DNA of 64,000 nt, taken from positions 47,330 through 111,329 of the forward strand of contig JANQGG010000060.1 in the NCBI GenBank assembly GCA_028277445.1, written 5' to 3'. Origin of the DNA: Chloroherpetonaceae bacterium (lineage in GTDB: Bacteria > Bacteroidota > Chlorobiia > Chlorobiales > Chloroherpetonaceae). The notes under the pieces are model-generated. The model had not been told where the DNA came from. It ran no database searches and saw only the letters and a list, made by a program, of their open reading frames with translations. A program made the translations under genes and the position numbers. This document shows, in pieces, positions 32,898 to 42,300 of the stretch (positions within the stretch are counted from its first letter, which is position 1; each line of letters opens with the position of its first letter).

Positions 32898-34844
32898 TTA
32901 AGGCTTTACCCAAACATTGTTCGTTGTGTCCAAATCGGGATAATAGCGATGTGGGTCAATTTCAATTCGCTTTAACCCGGTTTTTGGAAATGTTGTTAAA
33001 TACTTCCGTTTACCGTTTAACCACATATCAACCGGTAATTTTAGTTCCGTATGTTGATTTAAGGTATCGGTTAGACGCAAAAAAACAGGTAAAGGGATTA
33101 ATCCTTTATCGGAAATTAAAATATTTGTTTTGCTCCCCGAAGTATCAACCGATAAAATGGCCTGATCCACATGCCAGGTTTCATAGATCATTGGTGTCCA
33201 AAACCAATCCATATCCTCTCCATACGCTTTTTCAACAAGGTTAAAGAAATCGTAGGGGTATGGGTGTTTACCTTTCCATGTCGTGAAATACGCTTGGATG
33301 GTCTGATTGAACTTTTCTTCGCCCAGTATGCCTTTAAGCACTCGCAACATCAACGCCGGCTTTCCATAACCGGCAGATCGGCGGGCCATACCAAAAACCG
33401 GAAAACGATCGGCGTGTCTGGAAATTTCTACTTCCATACCTTTTTTAGCAAACCGGGTATAACGATCACGCTCGAAAGGCCAACTTTTTGATGTTTTAAA
33501 AAACGCGTCTTTGCCTTCATTGGTAAAATACGTGACAAGCCCTTCATCCATCCATGTGAAATTCTTTTCATCCTGACTGACCATCATCGGAAACCACATG
33601 TGAGCGATTTCATGAAAAATGACGGCAAACAGCGTAAAATTGCTTCTCCTGCCACCGATTAATGTGATCATCGGGTATTCCATCCCGCCGGGAATAATAC
33701 CTTCAACAATCGAAAGCTGGGAAAACGGATAGGGAGAAATGGCCTGGGATAAGTATTCCAAAGAAAACTTGGCAAATTCAGCCGAACGCGACCATGAAGA
33801 TGTGCCCCACCGGTAAAACGAATTCACCAGAGTTGTTTTGCCATTTCCGGTTTTGGCTTTTATGACATCCCAGTTAAAACGCTCCGAAGCGCCAAATGCA
33901 AAATCGCGGCTGTTTGATGCTTTGAAATGCCAGGTCAAAACCCCGTTTTCACTTTTTTTGGTCGATAGACCCGGAAATTGTTTATCCCTGCCAACAACAG
34001 TAATGACCGTATCTACCTGTTTAGCAAGGTTTAATTGTCGCAAAACATCATCAGATAGCACTTTTGATGGATTTTGCAGTTCTCCTGTGGCGGCGACAAT
34101 CCATCCTTCCGGAACGGTAATCTTGACATCATAATCGGCAAAATCCATATAAAACTCGCCATTCCCTAAATAGGGTTCATCATCCCAACCATAAACGTCG
34201 TCATACACGGCAAATTGCGGATACCAATACCCTAAAAAATAAACCTCGCCATCTTGCCCCATTCTAGGATTCTTTGGTTCGGGGATTTTAAACTGCCAAT
34301 CAAATTCTAAAAACGCTTCTTCACCAGGTGGTAAGGGGTATTTTAAATCCACATACATCAATGTGCCGATTATCGCATAACCGCTTTTATTTCTGCGATT
34401 TCGGCTTAAAAGCGCCCTGCCATCAACGGCCACTTTCGTAAAGGTTATTCCACCGGTAATATCTACCGGACGATTTCTGATGGTTCCTTCCTGATGCAGG
34501 TTTTGTCTGAGTTTCAACACCAGTTGTTCCAGTGTATCCGGCGACTGATTGATATAGGTAAGCTCGGCATTGGCCTGCAGAATATTTGTTTCCGGCGCAA
34601 GGGTTGCTTCAATGTTGTACCGGGCTCGGTTGATCCAATAGTTTTTTCCGGGCTCTCCTTTATGAGTTCGTGTTTTTTTATCAATCGCCATTTTGTAATG
34701 AGGCGAATAAAAGACCGGGTAAGGAATTGGTCGCTGGGTATGTGCGCCAGAAGTCATTTGCTGACCATACAGAGGATTGAACTCAGTCAAGCACAGAATT
34801 AAACCACAAATACCTAAACATAACGGTTTTATGAGTTTTGGCAT
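32898..34844 (-). CDS. M1-family metallopeptidase, exported
   Basis: 648 residues with a signal peptide (LCLGICGLILCLTEFNPLYGQ). The zinc site is HEIAHMW followed exactly 18 residues later by Glu (WMDEGLVTYF), the HExxH-x18-E pattern of gluzincins. The exopeptidase motif is degenerate (GGMEYPMI in place of GAMEN), common in the Bacteroidota M1 group. The N-terminal beta domain has IEATLAPETNILQANAELTYIN. It is a predicted periplasmic or secreted peptidase, specificity unknown. It lies ten bases after the frataxin-like gene in a long minus-strand run. Confidence 0.9.
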   Translation of the reverse strand: MPKLIKPLCLGICGLILCLTEFNPLYGQQMTSGAHTQRPIPYPVFYSPHYKMAIDKKTRTHKGEPGKNYWINRARYNIEATLAPETNILQANAELTYINQSPDTLEQLVLKLRQNLHQEGTIRNRPVDITGGITFTKVAVDGRALLSRNRRNKSGYAIIGTLMYVDLKYPLPPGEEAFLEFDWQFKIPEPKNPRMGQDGEVYFLGYWYPQFAVYDDVYGWDDEPYLGNGEFYMDFADYDVKITVPEGWIVAATGELQNPSKVLSDDVLRQLNLAKQVDTVITVVGRDKQFPGLSTKKSENGVLTWHFKASNSRDFAFGASERFNWDVIKAKTGNGKTTLVNSFYRWGTSSWSRSAEFAKFSLEYLSQAISPYPFSQLSIVEGIIPGGMEYPMITLIGGRRSNFTLFAVIFHEIAHMWFPMMVSQDEKNFTWMDEGLVTYFTNEGKDAFFKTSKSWPFERDRYTRFAKKGMEVEISRHADRFPVFGMARRSAGYGKPALMLRVLKGILGEEKFNQTIQAYFTTWKGKHPYPYDFFNLVEKAYGEDMDWFWTPMIYETWHVDQAILSVDTSGSKTNILISDKGLIPLPVFLRLTDTLNQHTELKLPVDMWLNGKRKYLTTFPKTGLKRIEIDPHRYYPDLDTTNNVWVKP

Positions 34845-34853
34845 ACTTGGCAG

Positions 34854-35174
34854 CTAAACTCCTAACGTTATAGATCGACCCATTTTATCACTGATCAGTT
34901 TTTCTAGAAAGGAAACCAAATCCAAAGAATTTTTGGGAGAGATCCATTTTCCATGTTGATAATCAAAGCGCCACCCGTTTGTTGGCTCAGCCAGCCATAT
35001 TTGATCTGTTGCGCTTTGGCGACTTAAAATCAACTTCGCCCCGTCTTCAAATTCAATGGTTAATATACCATCGCTTGTTTCCAGATCTATTTCATCCAAC
35101 TCTAAATTTTCAACCGCTTTTTCTAGCGCGTCAAGGGTTTGATCAATTAATAATCTTAGATTTTCCTCGGCCAT
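34854..35174 (-). CDS. cyaY: frataxin-like protein (CyaY family)
   Basis: 106 residues, full length for bacterial frataxin. An acidic first helix (LRLLIDQTLDALEKAVENLELDEIDLETSDG) is followed by sheet strands ILTIEFEDGAKLILSRQSATDQIWLAEPTNGWRFDYQHGKWIS, which match the conserved frataxin surface (NxQxxxxQIWLA; here SRQSATDQIWLA). CyaY binds iron and modulates the IscS-IscU Fe-S cluster machinery. No isc or suf genes are adjacent. Frataxin is best known from proteobacteria and mitochondria, so a copy in this lineage is notable. Confidence 0.85.
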   Translation of the reverse strand: MAEENLRLLIDQTLDALEKAVENLELDEIDLETSDGILTIEFEDGAKLILSRQSATDQIWLAEPTNGWRFDYQHGKWISPKNSLDLVSFLEKLISDKMGRSITLGV

Positions 35175-35198
35175 TATGTTAAAACTGTTTAATCTTGA

Positions 35199-35531
35199 TT
35201 AATCTTTACCAACCTGAAAGCCCATTTTTTCAGAGGATTGCTTATCGTATTTGATAGACCCGTGGGTGGATTCATACATTTCAAGGTTTTGTTCAAGCGC
35301 TTTTAAAAGCATTTTCGTATGCTGTGGCGTCATAACAATACGTGTATGGACTTTAGCTTTTTGCAAGCCGGGAAGCAATCGGGTGAAATCCAAAATAAAC
35401 TCTGCGGGCGAGTGATTAATGATAGCCAGGTTTGAGTACCTTCCTTCGGCTACATCAGGATCAATTTGTAAATTTAACTGTGTGGGTCTGTTTTCCGGCC
35501 CTTGATTCATATTTTGCGGTGAATTACTCAT
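35199..35531 (-). CDS. DUF3467 protein
   Basis: 110 residues. The family core is LNLQIDPDVAEGRYSNLAIINHSPAEFILDFTRLLPGLQKAKVHTRIVMTPQHTKMLLKALEQNL, the near-invariant pattern of DUF3467 (GxYxNxxxxxHSPxEFxxDF ... SRIxxxPxHAKxLLxxLxxN). It is common in Bacteroidota and Chlorobiota; function unknown. It is 24 bases before the frataxin-like gene and 17 bases after the transsulfuration gene. Confidence 0.9.
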   Translation of the reverse strand: MSNSPQNMNQGPENRPTQLNLQIDPDVAEGRYSNLAIINHSPAEFILDFTRLLPGLQKAKVHTRIVMTPQHTKMLLKALEQNLEMYESTHGSIKYDKQSSEKMGFQVGKD

Positions 35532-35548
35532 AATTTTGTATTTGTTTT

Positions 35549-36721
35549 TTAGAACGGATAAACACGATCCATTCCTTGCTTCAAATCGTTGTAAAGATCA
35601 TCTTTATCCTCTATTCCAATGGATAATCGAAGCAATCCTTCGGTAATGCCAAGTTTTTGTTTTTGCTCCTCAGTAAATGCTGCATGGGTCATTGTTGGCG
35701 GGTAACAAATCAAACTTTGAACACAACCCAAGCTTTCAGCAAATGTAAAAATTTGTAAGGGTTTTAAAAAAATCTCGACACGCTCTTTTGTTTTAAGATC
35801 AATGGTAAGCATTCCTCCAAAAGCGTTCATTTGCTTTGCCGCCACATGATGATTTGGATGGCTGATCATACCCGGATAAAACACTTTAAGATCAGGATAG
35901 TGTTCAAGAAGCTTGCGAGCAATATAGTAGGCATTATCGCTGTGGCGCTGCATTCTGAGGCCGAGGGTTTTTATTGATCGAAGCAGCAGCCAACAATCAA
36001 ATGGCGAGGGTACTGCACCGGCTGCATTTTGCCAAAAACCCAATGCATCATGAACATCCTTTCGGTTTGTAACAACAGCGCCTCCCACAATATCGGAATG
36101 GCCGCTTAAATACTTTGTACTGCTGTGCACAACCACATCTATCCCTAACTTTAAAGGATTCTGAATATAGGGTGTTGCAAATGTGTTATCAACAATGCTC
36201 AGCCATGAATTTGCCTTGGCCAATTCTGCAATTTGCTCAATATCTACAATATCTAACAGCGGATTTGATGGGGATTCAAAAAAAACACCTTTTGTGTTTT
36301 TTCTGGATGCTTTTAAAAGCGTTTGATCCTGCATAGAATCTACAAATGTTATCTCTACACCCAATTTTTGCAAGCCTTGTTCAAAATAGCGCACAGATCC
36401 ACCATAAATATTTTGACCGGCTATGATGTGATCGCCCTTTTTAAAAAAATGAGATAGCGTAGATATTGCTGCTAATCCGGAAGAAAATGCATAGGCAAAT
36501 TCACCATGCTCTAGTGTTGCCAGCACTTTTTCCAATTGAAAACGATTTGGATTTTGAGTACGTGAATATTCAAACGGGCGAGCTATATGCTCATCCAAAC
36601 TATTTTTAAACGTTGTTGCTAATGAAAGTGACGGAACTACAGCGCCGGTTTGTTGGTCGAAATTCGGAATTGCATGTATTGCTTGAGTGTTAAACGCTTG
36701 ATGTCGTGTTTTTTTAGACAT
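35549..36721 (-). CDS. PLP-dependent transsulfuration enzyme (Cys/Met metabolism family)
   Basis: 390 residues of the Cys/Met metabolism PLP family. EYSRTQNPNRFQLEKVLATLEHGEFAYAFSSGLAA, VDNTFATPYIQNPLKLGIDVVVHSSTKYLSGHSDIVGG (with the PLP-binding Lys) and SLGCVQSLICYPPTMTHAAF are all present. It could be cystathionine gamma-synthase (MetB), cystathionine gamma- or beta-lyase, or O-acylhomoserine sulfhydrylase (MetZ); motif reading cannot separate them. It precedes DUF3467 and follows mtaB in the same run. Confidence 0.9.
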   Translation of the reverse strand: MSKKTRHQAFNTQAIHAIPNFDQQTGAVVPSLSLATTFKNSLDEHIARPFEYSRTQNPNRFQLEKVLATLEHGEFAYAFSSGLAAISTLSHFFKKGDHIIAGQNIYGGSVRYFEQGLQKLGVEITFVDSMQDQTLLKASRKNTKGVFFESPSNPLLDIVDIEQIAELAKANSWLSIVDNTFATPYIQNPLKLGIDVVVHSSTKYLSGHSDIVGGAVVTNRKDVHDALGFWQNAAGAVPSPFDCWLLLRSIKTLGLRMQRHSDNAYYIARKLLEHYPDLKVFYPGMISHPNHHVAAKQMNAFGGMLTIDLKTKERVEIFLKPLQIFTFAESLGCVQSLICYPPTMTHAAFTEEQKQKLGITEGLLRLSIGIEDKDDLYNDLKQGMDRVYPF

Positions 36722-36732
36722 GATGCAATGGT

Positions 36733-38103
36733 TTAAAGATTGGGTATCTCTGCTTCAACAATAAACTGCTGGTTGATCGCGTTTAATTTAACAGGTTTAA
36801 TTTTCCCAATAAAATTTTCTTTAGCCCAATTTTTGGATGGAATTTTTACCCCAACGGTAATATAATTTGCAGTATGCCCTAAACATAACCAATCTTGTTC
36901 ATTATTACGGCTATAATTTTCTTCAAATAGAACATCCAAAGTTTGACCCATATATTTTTTTAAAAATGCTGTTTTCTTATAATCAGAAAGCTCTTGCAGT
37001 CGTTTGCTTCGTTGTTTTTTTATATCATGAGGAACTTCACGCACTTGTTTGGAACGTATCAAGTCATCAATCAGTGTATTGGGGCGTCTGGAAAATGAAA
37101 AGACATGCAAATAACTGATCGGTAAAGTTTCTATAAAGTCTAATGCTTCATCAAAATGTCGCTCTTCTTCTCCGGGATAACCTACAATAACATCAGCGCC
37201 TATCGAACAATCAGGAATGGTATTAACCGCTTCCAATATTCGTTTGCGATAAGTAGATGTGTTATATCGTCTTTTCATATGTTTTAGAATCGTATCTGAA
37301 CCACTTTGCAATGGCACATGAAAATGAGGCACCACATTGCTTGATTTGGCAATTTCTGTGATCAAATCAGAATGGAGCAAATTCGGTTCGATGGAACTGA
37401 TACGAATTCTCGGAACAGCTACTTTGCTTAGCTCAGCGACGAGGTCTCTTAATGATGTGCCGATTTCACTACCGTATTCACCAATATTTACACCGGTTAA
37501 CACAATTTCCCGAAACCCTGATTGAGTCAGTTGTTCAGCCTGAAAAATTGTCTCTTTAAGCGATTGTGATCTTCGTTTTCCTCTGGCTTTTGGTATAGTG
37601 CAAAATGCACAGCAATAGTCGCAACCATCCTGAATTTTCAAAAAAGCACGGGTTCTAAAATCATGCCCATTTTGACCGGCTATTGAGTGACCGATTCCAA
37701 ATGCGTCTACATCTTCTATATTTGATACAAATACTTCTGACGATGTTTTTTTTTCAAGATGTTCAGGAATGTACTCTCCCAGATTAAATTTTTCCTTGGT
37801 TCCCAACACCAAATCAACGCCTTCAATTGAAGCAAGCTTTTCAGGTTCCAGTTGGGCGTAACATCCTACTACTGCCACATAGCTGTTTGGAGATTCTTTG
37901 ATAACTTTACGGATGGTTTGCCTGCACTTTTGGTTGGCGTTGTTAGTTACTGAACAGGTATGGATGATAACCAGATCGGCCTCTTCGTTTTTATCTGCCG
38001 GCCTGAATCCTTTTTTCAAAAAAGAATTAACTATCGCTGAACTTTCAGCATAATTCAACTTACAACCGAGTGTTGTTATGGCTATTTTCTTCTCCTTACT
38101 CAT
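36733..38103 (-). CDS. mtaB: tRNA t6A37 methylthiotransferase MtaB
   Basis: 456 residues. It adds a methylthio group to N6-threonylcarbamoyl-adenosine 37 in tRNA. The UPF0004 domain (residues 5-110) has the cluster Cys of TTLGCKLNYAES, IHTCSVTNNANQKC and VVGCYAQ. The radical-SAM motif is CDYCCAFCTIP (CxxxCxxC) near residue 160, followed by GANIGEYG-like VLTGVNIGEYGSEIG and SSIEPNLL. A TRAM domain ends the protein. MtaB rather than MiaB/RimO is indicated by the CKLNYAES and ARGKRRSQ context. First gene of the long minus-strand run. Confidence 0.93.
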   Translation of the reverse strand: MSKEKKIAITTLGCKLNYAESSAIVNSFLKKGFRPADKNEEADLVIIHTCSVTNNANQKCRQTIRKVIKESPNSYVAVVGCYAQLEPEKLASIEGVDLVLGTKEKFNLGEYIPEHLEKKTSSEVFVSNIEDVDAFGIGHSIAGQNGHDFRTRAFLKIQDGCDYCCAFCTIPKARGKRRSQSLKETIFQAEQLTQSGFREIVLTGVNIGEYGSEIGTSLRDLVAELSKVAVPRIRISSIEPNLLHSDLITEIAKSSNVVPHFHVPLQSGSDTILKHMKRRYNTSTYRKRILEAVNTIPDCSIGADVIVGYPGEEERHFDEALDFIETLPISYLHVFSFSRRPNTLIDDLIRSKQVREVPHDIKKQRSKRLQELSDYKKTAFLKKYMGQTLDVLFEENYSRNNEQDWLCLGHTANYITVGVKIPSKNWAKENFIGKIKPVKLNAINQQFIVEAEIPNL

Positions 38104-38357
38104 GCTATCAGATCACGCGTTCTATTTAACGCCTTATAATGATTTACTTAACTCAAGTTATATCGTTCTCTGAGCCTGCCGAAGAGAACGGCACATACAT
38201 CGCTCATTTCGGCAGGCTCAATGAGCTTAATCTTTTTACTTAGCTTGTTCTACATGTTTCCTGATATTTTGTTGAAACGTATGCTGAGCTTGCCGAAGCA
38301 TACCAAAGCATTGCCAAAGGGAACGAACCTACTGAGACATTGCAAAGTGTCATATTA
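38104..38357. other. intergenic repeat-bearing interval
   Basis: Contains TGAGCCTGCCGAAG (38171-38184) and its inverted partner CTCATTTCGGCAGGCTCA (38203-38220), followed by the first copy of a ~105-bp repeat also found at 39095-39203. No gene is seen. Confidence 0.6.
38211..38316 (+). repeat. ~105-bp intergenic repeat, copy 1
   Basis: From GGCAGGCTCAATGAGCTTAA through CTTAGCTTGTTCTACATG and GAAACGTATGCTGAGCTTG to ACCAAAGCATTGCC it matches 39095-39203 in the same orientation with only a few differences. It is AT-rich apart from the GGC(A/T)xGCTCA and GAGCTTGCCGAAG cores. Confidence 0.8.
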
Positions 38358-38654
38358 TTATTGACTCTTAAATTGTGTATAATTTTTAGAAAGCTCCGGT
38401 AAAAGTTCCGATTTGCCATTTATCAGCGTGTTCTTCTTTTTTCTGCTCCAACCTTGAACTTGCTTTTCTCTTCGATAAGCATCTTCAATATTATCATACC
38501 TTTCAACATAAACCAACTTAACCGGTAAATGCTTTCTTGTAAAATTAGAGCCCAGTCCAGCCTGATGTTCAGCTAATCGCTTTTCAATATTTTTTGTGCT
38601 CCCAGTATAATATAAACCGCTTGAGCACTCTAATATGTACATGTAAGCATTCAT
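38358..38654 (-). CDS. GIY-YIG domain endonuclease-like protein
   Basis: About 98 residues from MNAYMYILECSSGLYYTGS. The GIY-YIG pattern is present as YILECSSGLYYTGST, then KRLAEHQAG (catalytic Arg context) and the late RREKQVQGWSRKKKNTLI with the metal-binding Glu. This is the small single-domain (YhbQ/UPF0213-like) type. A longer frame to 38684 is possible, but the inner ATG matches family starts. Such genes are often embedded in intergenic repeats, as here, and may be mobile or selfish. The biological role of this group is uncertain. Confidence 0.85.
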   Translation of the reverse strand: MNAYMYILECSSGLYYTGSTKNIEKRLAEHQAGLGSNFTRKHLPVKLVYVERYDNIEDAYRREKQVQGWSRKKKNTLINGKSELLPELSKNYTQFKSQ

Positions 38655-38939
38655 TGAGGGTAAAAAAAACTGATAATTTAACATTATTGATAATAGTGGT
38701 ATACGTTGCTCGTTTCGGCAAGTTCAACTCAAGCATTTCAGCAGGCTCTTTTGAGCAATTTCAGATGTTTAACTGATAATATAATCGAAGGTTTTCCCTG
38801 CGCTTTCCGTAGTATCCTTATCAACCATGTTTAAGGAGCCCGCCGAAGGGAACTAATACAATATTCATTCATTTATGCATATTGGACCACCACATTAAAC
38901 ACTATTCTGTTCTAACTGAGAGTTCCTGCATCACGTAGT

Positions 38940-39008
38940 TTCCTGCTTTCGCAGGAATGACCTGGTGTTTAGATGCCCTTAATTGTCATGCCGGACTTGA
39001 TCCGGCAT
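38940..39008. repeat. pair of REP-like palindromes
   Basis: TTCCTGC-tttc-GCAGGAA (38940-38957) and ATGCCGGA-cttga-TCCGGCAT (38988-39008) are perfect hairpins with AATGACCTGG and AATTGTC flanks, of the kind scattered through many bacterial genomes. The first core also occurs in the 220-bp repeats near 46540 and 56190. Confidence 0.75.
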
Positions 39009-39094
39009 CTAACAGATATCACTTGCGCTGAAATTGCACAAGATGGTTTTATGCCGGCTGTAAAATACCAAGGGAATTCTTATAATAATCGCTC

Positions 39095-39203
39095 GGCTAT
39101 GCTCAATGTGCTTAAATCTTTTTACTTAGCTTGTTCTACATGTTTCCTGAGATTTTGTCGAAACGTATGCTGAGCTTGCCGAAGCATACCAAAGCATTGC
39201 CGA
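39095..39203 (+). repeat. ~105-bp intergenic repeat, copy 2
   Basis: Direct repeat of 38211-38316, with GATTTTGTCG in place of TATTTTGTTG and similar point changes. It runs on into a further unit (39206-39300) that resembles 44945-45027 (ATACAAACTGCAAAATC, CGGCTA(T/C)GCTCAA, TGACCGATTTTGGCA). Confidence 0.8.
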
Positions 39204-39310
39204 AAAACTAACAAAGGAATATACAAACTGCAAAATCAGCATTTCGGCTATGCTCAACACAAGCATTTTGGCTACGCTAAATGACCGATTTTGGCAAGCT
39301 TCTTGAGCGC

Positions 39311-39348
39311 AAAAAAAAAGCTGTCTTATGGATTCCATAAGACAGCTT
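39311..39348 (-). terminator. rho-independent terminator of the large T9SS cargo gene
   Basis: A perfect 14-bp stem AAGCTGTCTTATGG / CCATAAGACAGCTT with a three-base loop, followed on the minus strand by a run of about nine T. It is about 30 bases past the stop codon. Confidence 0.95.
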
Positions 39349-39379
39349 CATTTCTTAAGCCGTTCAGTTGCATGTGATA

Positions 39380-42300
39380 TTATTTAACCAACATCATTTT
39401 TCTAACCTCAGTATAAGTTTTGCTAGCGCCTGTTGCAACTATTCTGTAGAAGTACATACCGCTGGAAAAATCACTAGCATTAAACTGTACGGTATAAATC
39501 CCTCGATCTTGATTTTGATTCACCAAGGTTTTAACAGCTTGCCCCAAGGCATTATATACCACAAGACTAACTTTAGCATTATCCTTCAACTCATACCCAA
39601 TTGTTGTTGATGGGTTAAATGGATTGGGATAATTTTGGGCTAAACTATAGTCATCAATTTGAGTATTGTACTGCGACTCTACTGTAATCGTCTGAAGTAC
39701 AACTTTGACACCGGCAATATCTTCTTCCTCTAACTGATACATTACGGTTTGGCCTTGCTCTAGCTCAATGTTATCTGCAAAGCTGTAAGAAGCGCCTGAT
39801 AAGCTATTTGTGGATTCTAAAGCACTATTACCAACATACGTCGAAGCTATTTCCCACGAATCACTTCCTGAAACTTTACGAGAAAGGATAAACCCTCTTG
39901 AATCTTTCTCGGAGGCTGTTTCCCAATTCAGTACAAAACCATTGGCCATTGATGTTGCTTCAAAACTAACCAGTTCAACAGGAAGCGGGTCATCGGATGT
40001 TGTACCTAGAGTTACGTATGATGGTGATCCCCATGTTATAATTGTACCTGATAATACTGAACCTGAGTTTGCATCACCTGAAGTTGTTCCACCTTCAGAA
40101 ACCCAATCAGCGCCATCGTATCTAGCAACTACCAAGCCTGTGGTTCCATTAATACCATCATTTAATTCCCATGAAACTCTAACATTTGCGTTTACCGTTC
40201 CTGATCTTGAAGCTGACCAATAGTATAGCTGAGAGACTTCATTGATACCTGCTACTGAAAGGTCTGAATATGGATCGTCAAAAAACTCAACTGTATATGT
40301 TTCACTGGTTGAGTTTTGTGGCGTAATTCCAATTACTCGCATTCTGGTTTGGTCACCCGTAGCAATCTGACGTTCTGCTGTTGAATTTGTTGAAATCTGA
40401 ACAGCTCCATCAATAAATGAGTTATCATCCCCACCGCTTGTGGAATTTAAGAGCGTTAATGATGCACCTGTAGAAGCATCTAAAATCCCACTGGTTAGAG
40501 TTAATGTGCCATTAACTGTTGGCGTTGCACTAGCAGCTAAAGAAACACCATTTGAGTTATTAATCTCCACATCATAGAACGTTAATGCTCCTGTCATGGT
40601 TTGAGCCGAAGAACCATTAAATGTTACTTCACCAACAGAGGTATTAACATTGCCACCATTTGCCTCAAAGTCAGTTCCGGTAAAAGACGTTGCTGTTGAA
40701 GGCCTGAAAGTACCACCTTGCAAAGTCACGTCTCCTTGTAAATTTAAGGTCTGGCTTCCAAATGTTGTATTACCACTTGGCGAAAAAGTAGATGAAAAAG
40801 TAATACTACCTGATCCACTTGCTGAAATTGTTCCTGCACCTGAATAAGCACCAAAAGATGAGGCTGCAGAACCACCTATATCCAGAGTTCCGCCTGTGTT
40901 ATTCACTGTTCCTAATGTGTAACTTCCAGTTCCTGTCGTTGATATAGTACCTGCGCTTATTGTTGATGTACCTGAAACATTTAAGTTATCACTAGATATT
41001 GTAAATGTTCCGCTGCCAGATTTTGTGAAATTCCCTGAAACTGTCAAGTTACCGTTATCATTTGTATTTCCGCTGCCATTTACATTAAGGGTTGCATAAC
41101 TATCACCAAACACAGTGCCTTGTTGGTATTCAACAGTGCCACTTAATGTAGTAGCTGAGCTTTGGTAACCTGTATTATTAAAATCCACCTTGTTAGTGGT
41201 ATTGATAATAAATGTACCACCAGCAGAAACAGTTAATGCGCCTGAAGCCGTTGATGTAACTTCTAAATCTGAGTTATCAGAAAAGGTGAGCTGGGCTAGA
41301 TTTTGAATAGTTAAAGTATTGACTTCAGCGGCATCACCCGAACCTATAACCGGATCATTTGTTGAGCTTTGAATAATTGCATCATCAACTGACGTAGGAA
41401 CGCCGTTATCCCAGTTTGCAGCCGTTGCCCAATCCGTTGTTGTAGCAGAAGCGCTCCATGTTGTTGTTGTACCACCCGAACCAAAAGCAAGATAAAATGT
41501 ATTTGTAGGTAAAGCTGTTACACCCGATGCCGTAACGTCGTCATTCCCTGTATCATGAGAGTGAGATGATGGAACGCTATAATCAGGTCCAGCTCCGCTT
41601 TGAACCAAGATTCTTGTTTTGGTTTCCGGTGAAAATCCTGCATCCGTATATCTTAAAGTTACGTTATAATTTGGCGTTGAAGATGCGGTAATATTTTGTA
41701 AGGTATAATAGCCCCCTGTCGCTATCTGACTTATACCGGATGGAAGATTACCTCCCGGATTACTTGCAAAATATTCCATCTCAATGGTTTGCGCTGATGT
41801 AGGATTTGACGCATATTGGAATGATGCAGGACGATACCCGCTGGATGTACCAATAGGAAAAGCTCTGGCTGTTGTATTATTAATCACAATACGTAAGGGC
41901 CCATCAACATAACGGTTTGCATTGTTGCCAGAAACACTTGAAACACTGCTTAACGTTAATGTATTAGAACCCGTAACATCAACCAATGCATTAGTAGAAA
42001 ATGTTAACGTACCATTTACAGTCACATTTCCTACGATATTAATGCCATTAGCATTATTAACTGTCAAGTTTCCAAAAGTTGCGCCTGAAAATGTATTTTC
42101 CTGGCCGGATGTACCATTAAATTCATACGTAGTACCTGTTGCAAGTGTTAAAGTGCTTAAACTTGCCGCTGTTTTACCACCAGTTTTATAGGTTGAAGTA
42201 TTATTTAGTTGTATTGTATTTGCATCAAACGAAGTAGAGCCAGTGCCATTCTCATAAGATGACGTATTATTTAACTGAAGTGTTCCACTTGATAATGATA

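Larger units (their letters stand above)
38685..39379. other. 695-bp gene-free repeat field
   Basis: Holds palindromic intergenic units: TTTCGGCAAGTTCAACTC and ATTTCAGCAGGCTC (about 38710-38752), AGCCCGCCGAAGGG (38838-38851), TTCCTGC-tttc-GCAGGAA (38940-38957), ATGCCGGA-cttga-TCCGGCAT (38988-39008), repeat copy 2 (39095-39203) and further CGGCTATGCTCAA / GGCTACGCTAAA units to 39305. The terminator of the downstream T9SS gene ends it. A 66-codon frame at 38973-39173 is built from these repeats and is not a gene. Confidence 0.65.

Noticed and set aside
38973..39173. 66-codon plus-strand frame
   Set aside because: Made of palindromic intergenic repeats (ATGCCGGA hairpin and the 105-bp unit), not a gene.
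38104..39380. Insertion sequence or integron at the repeat field
   Set aside because: No transposase or integrase frame and no matched terminal repeats; only short palindromic units and a GIY-YIG gene.
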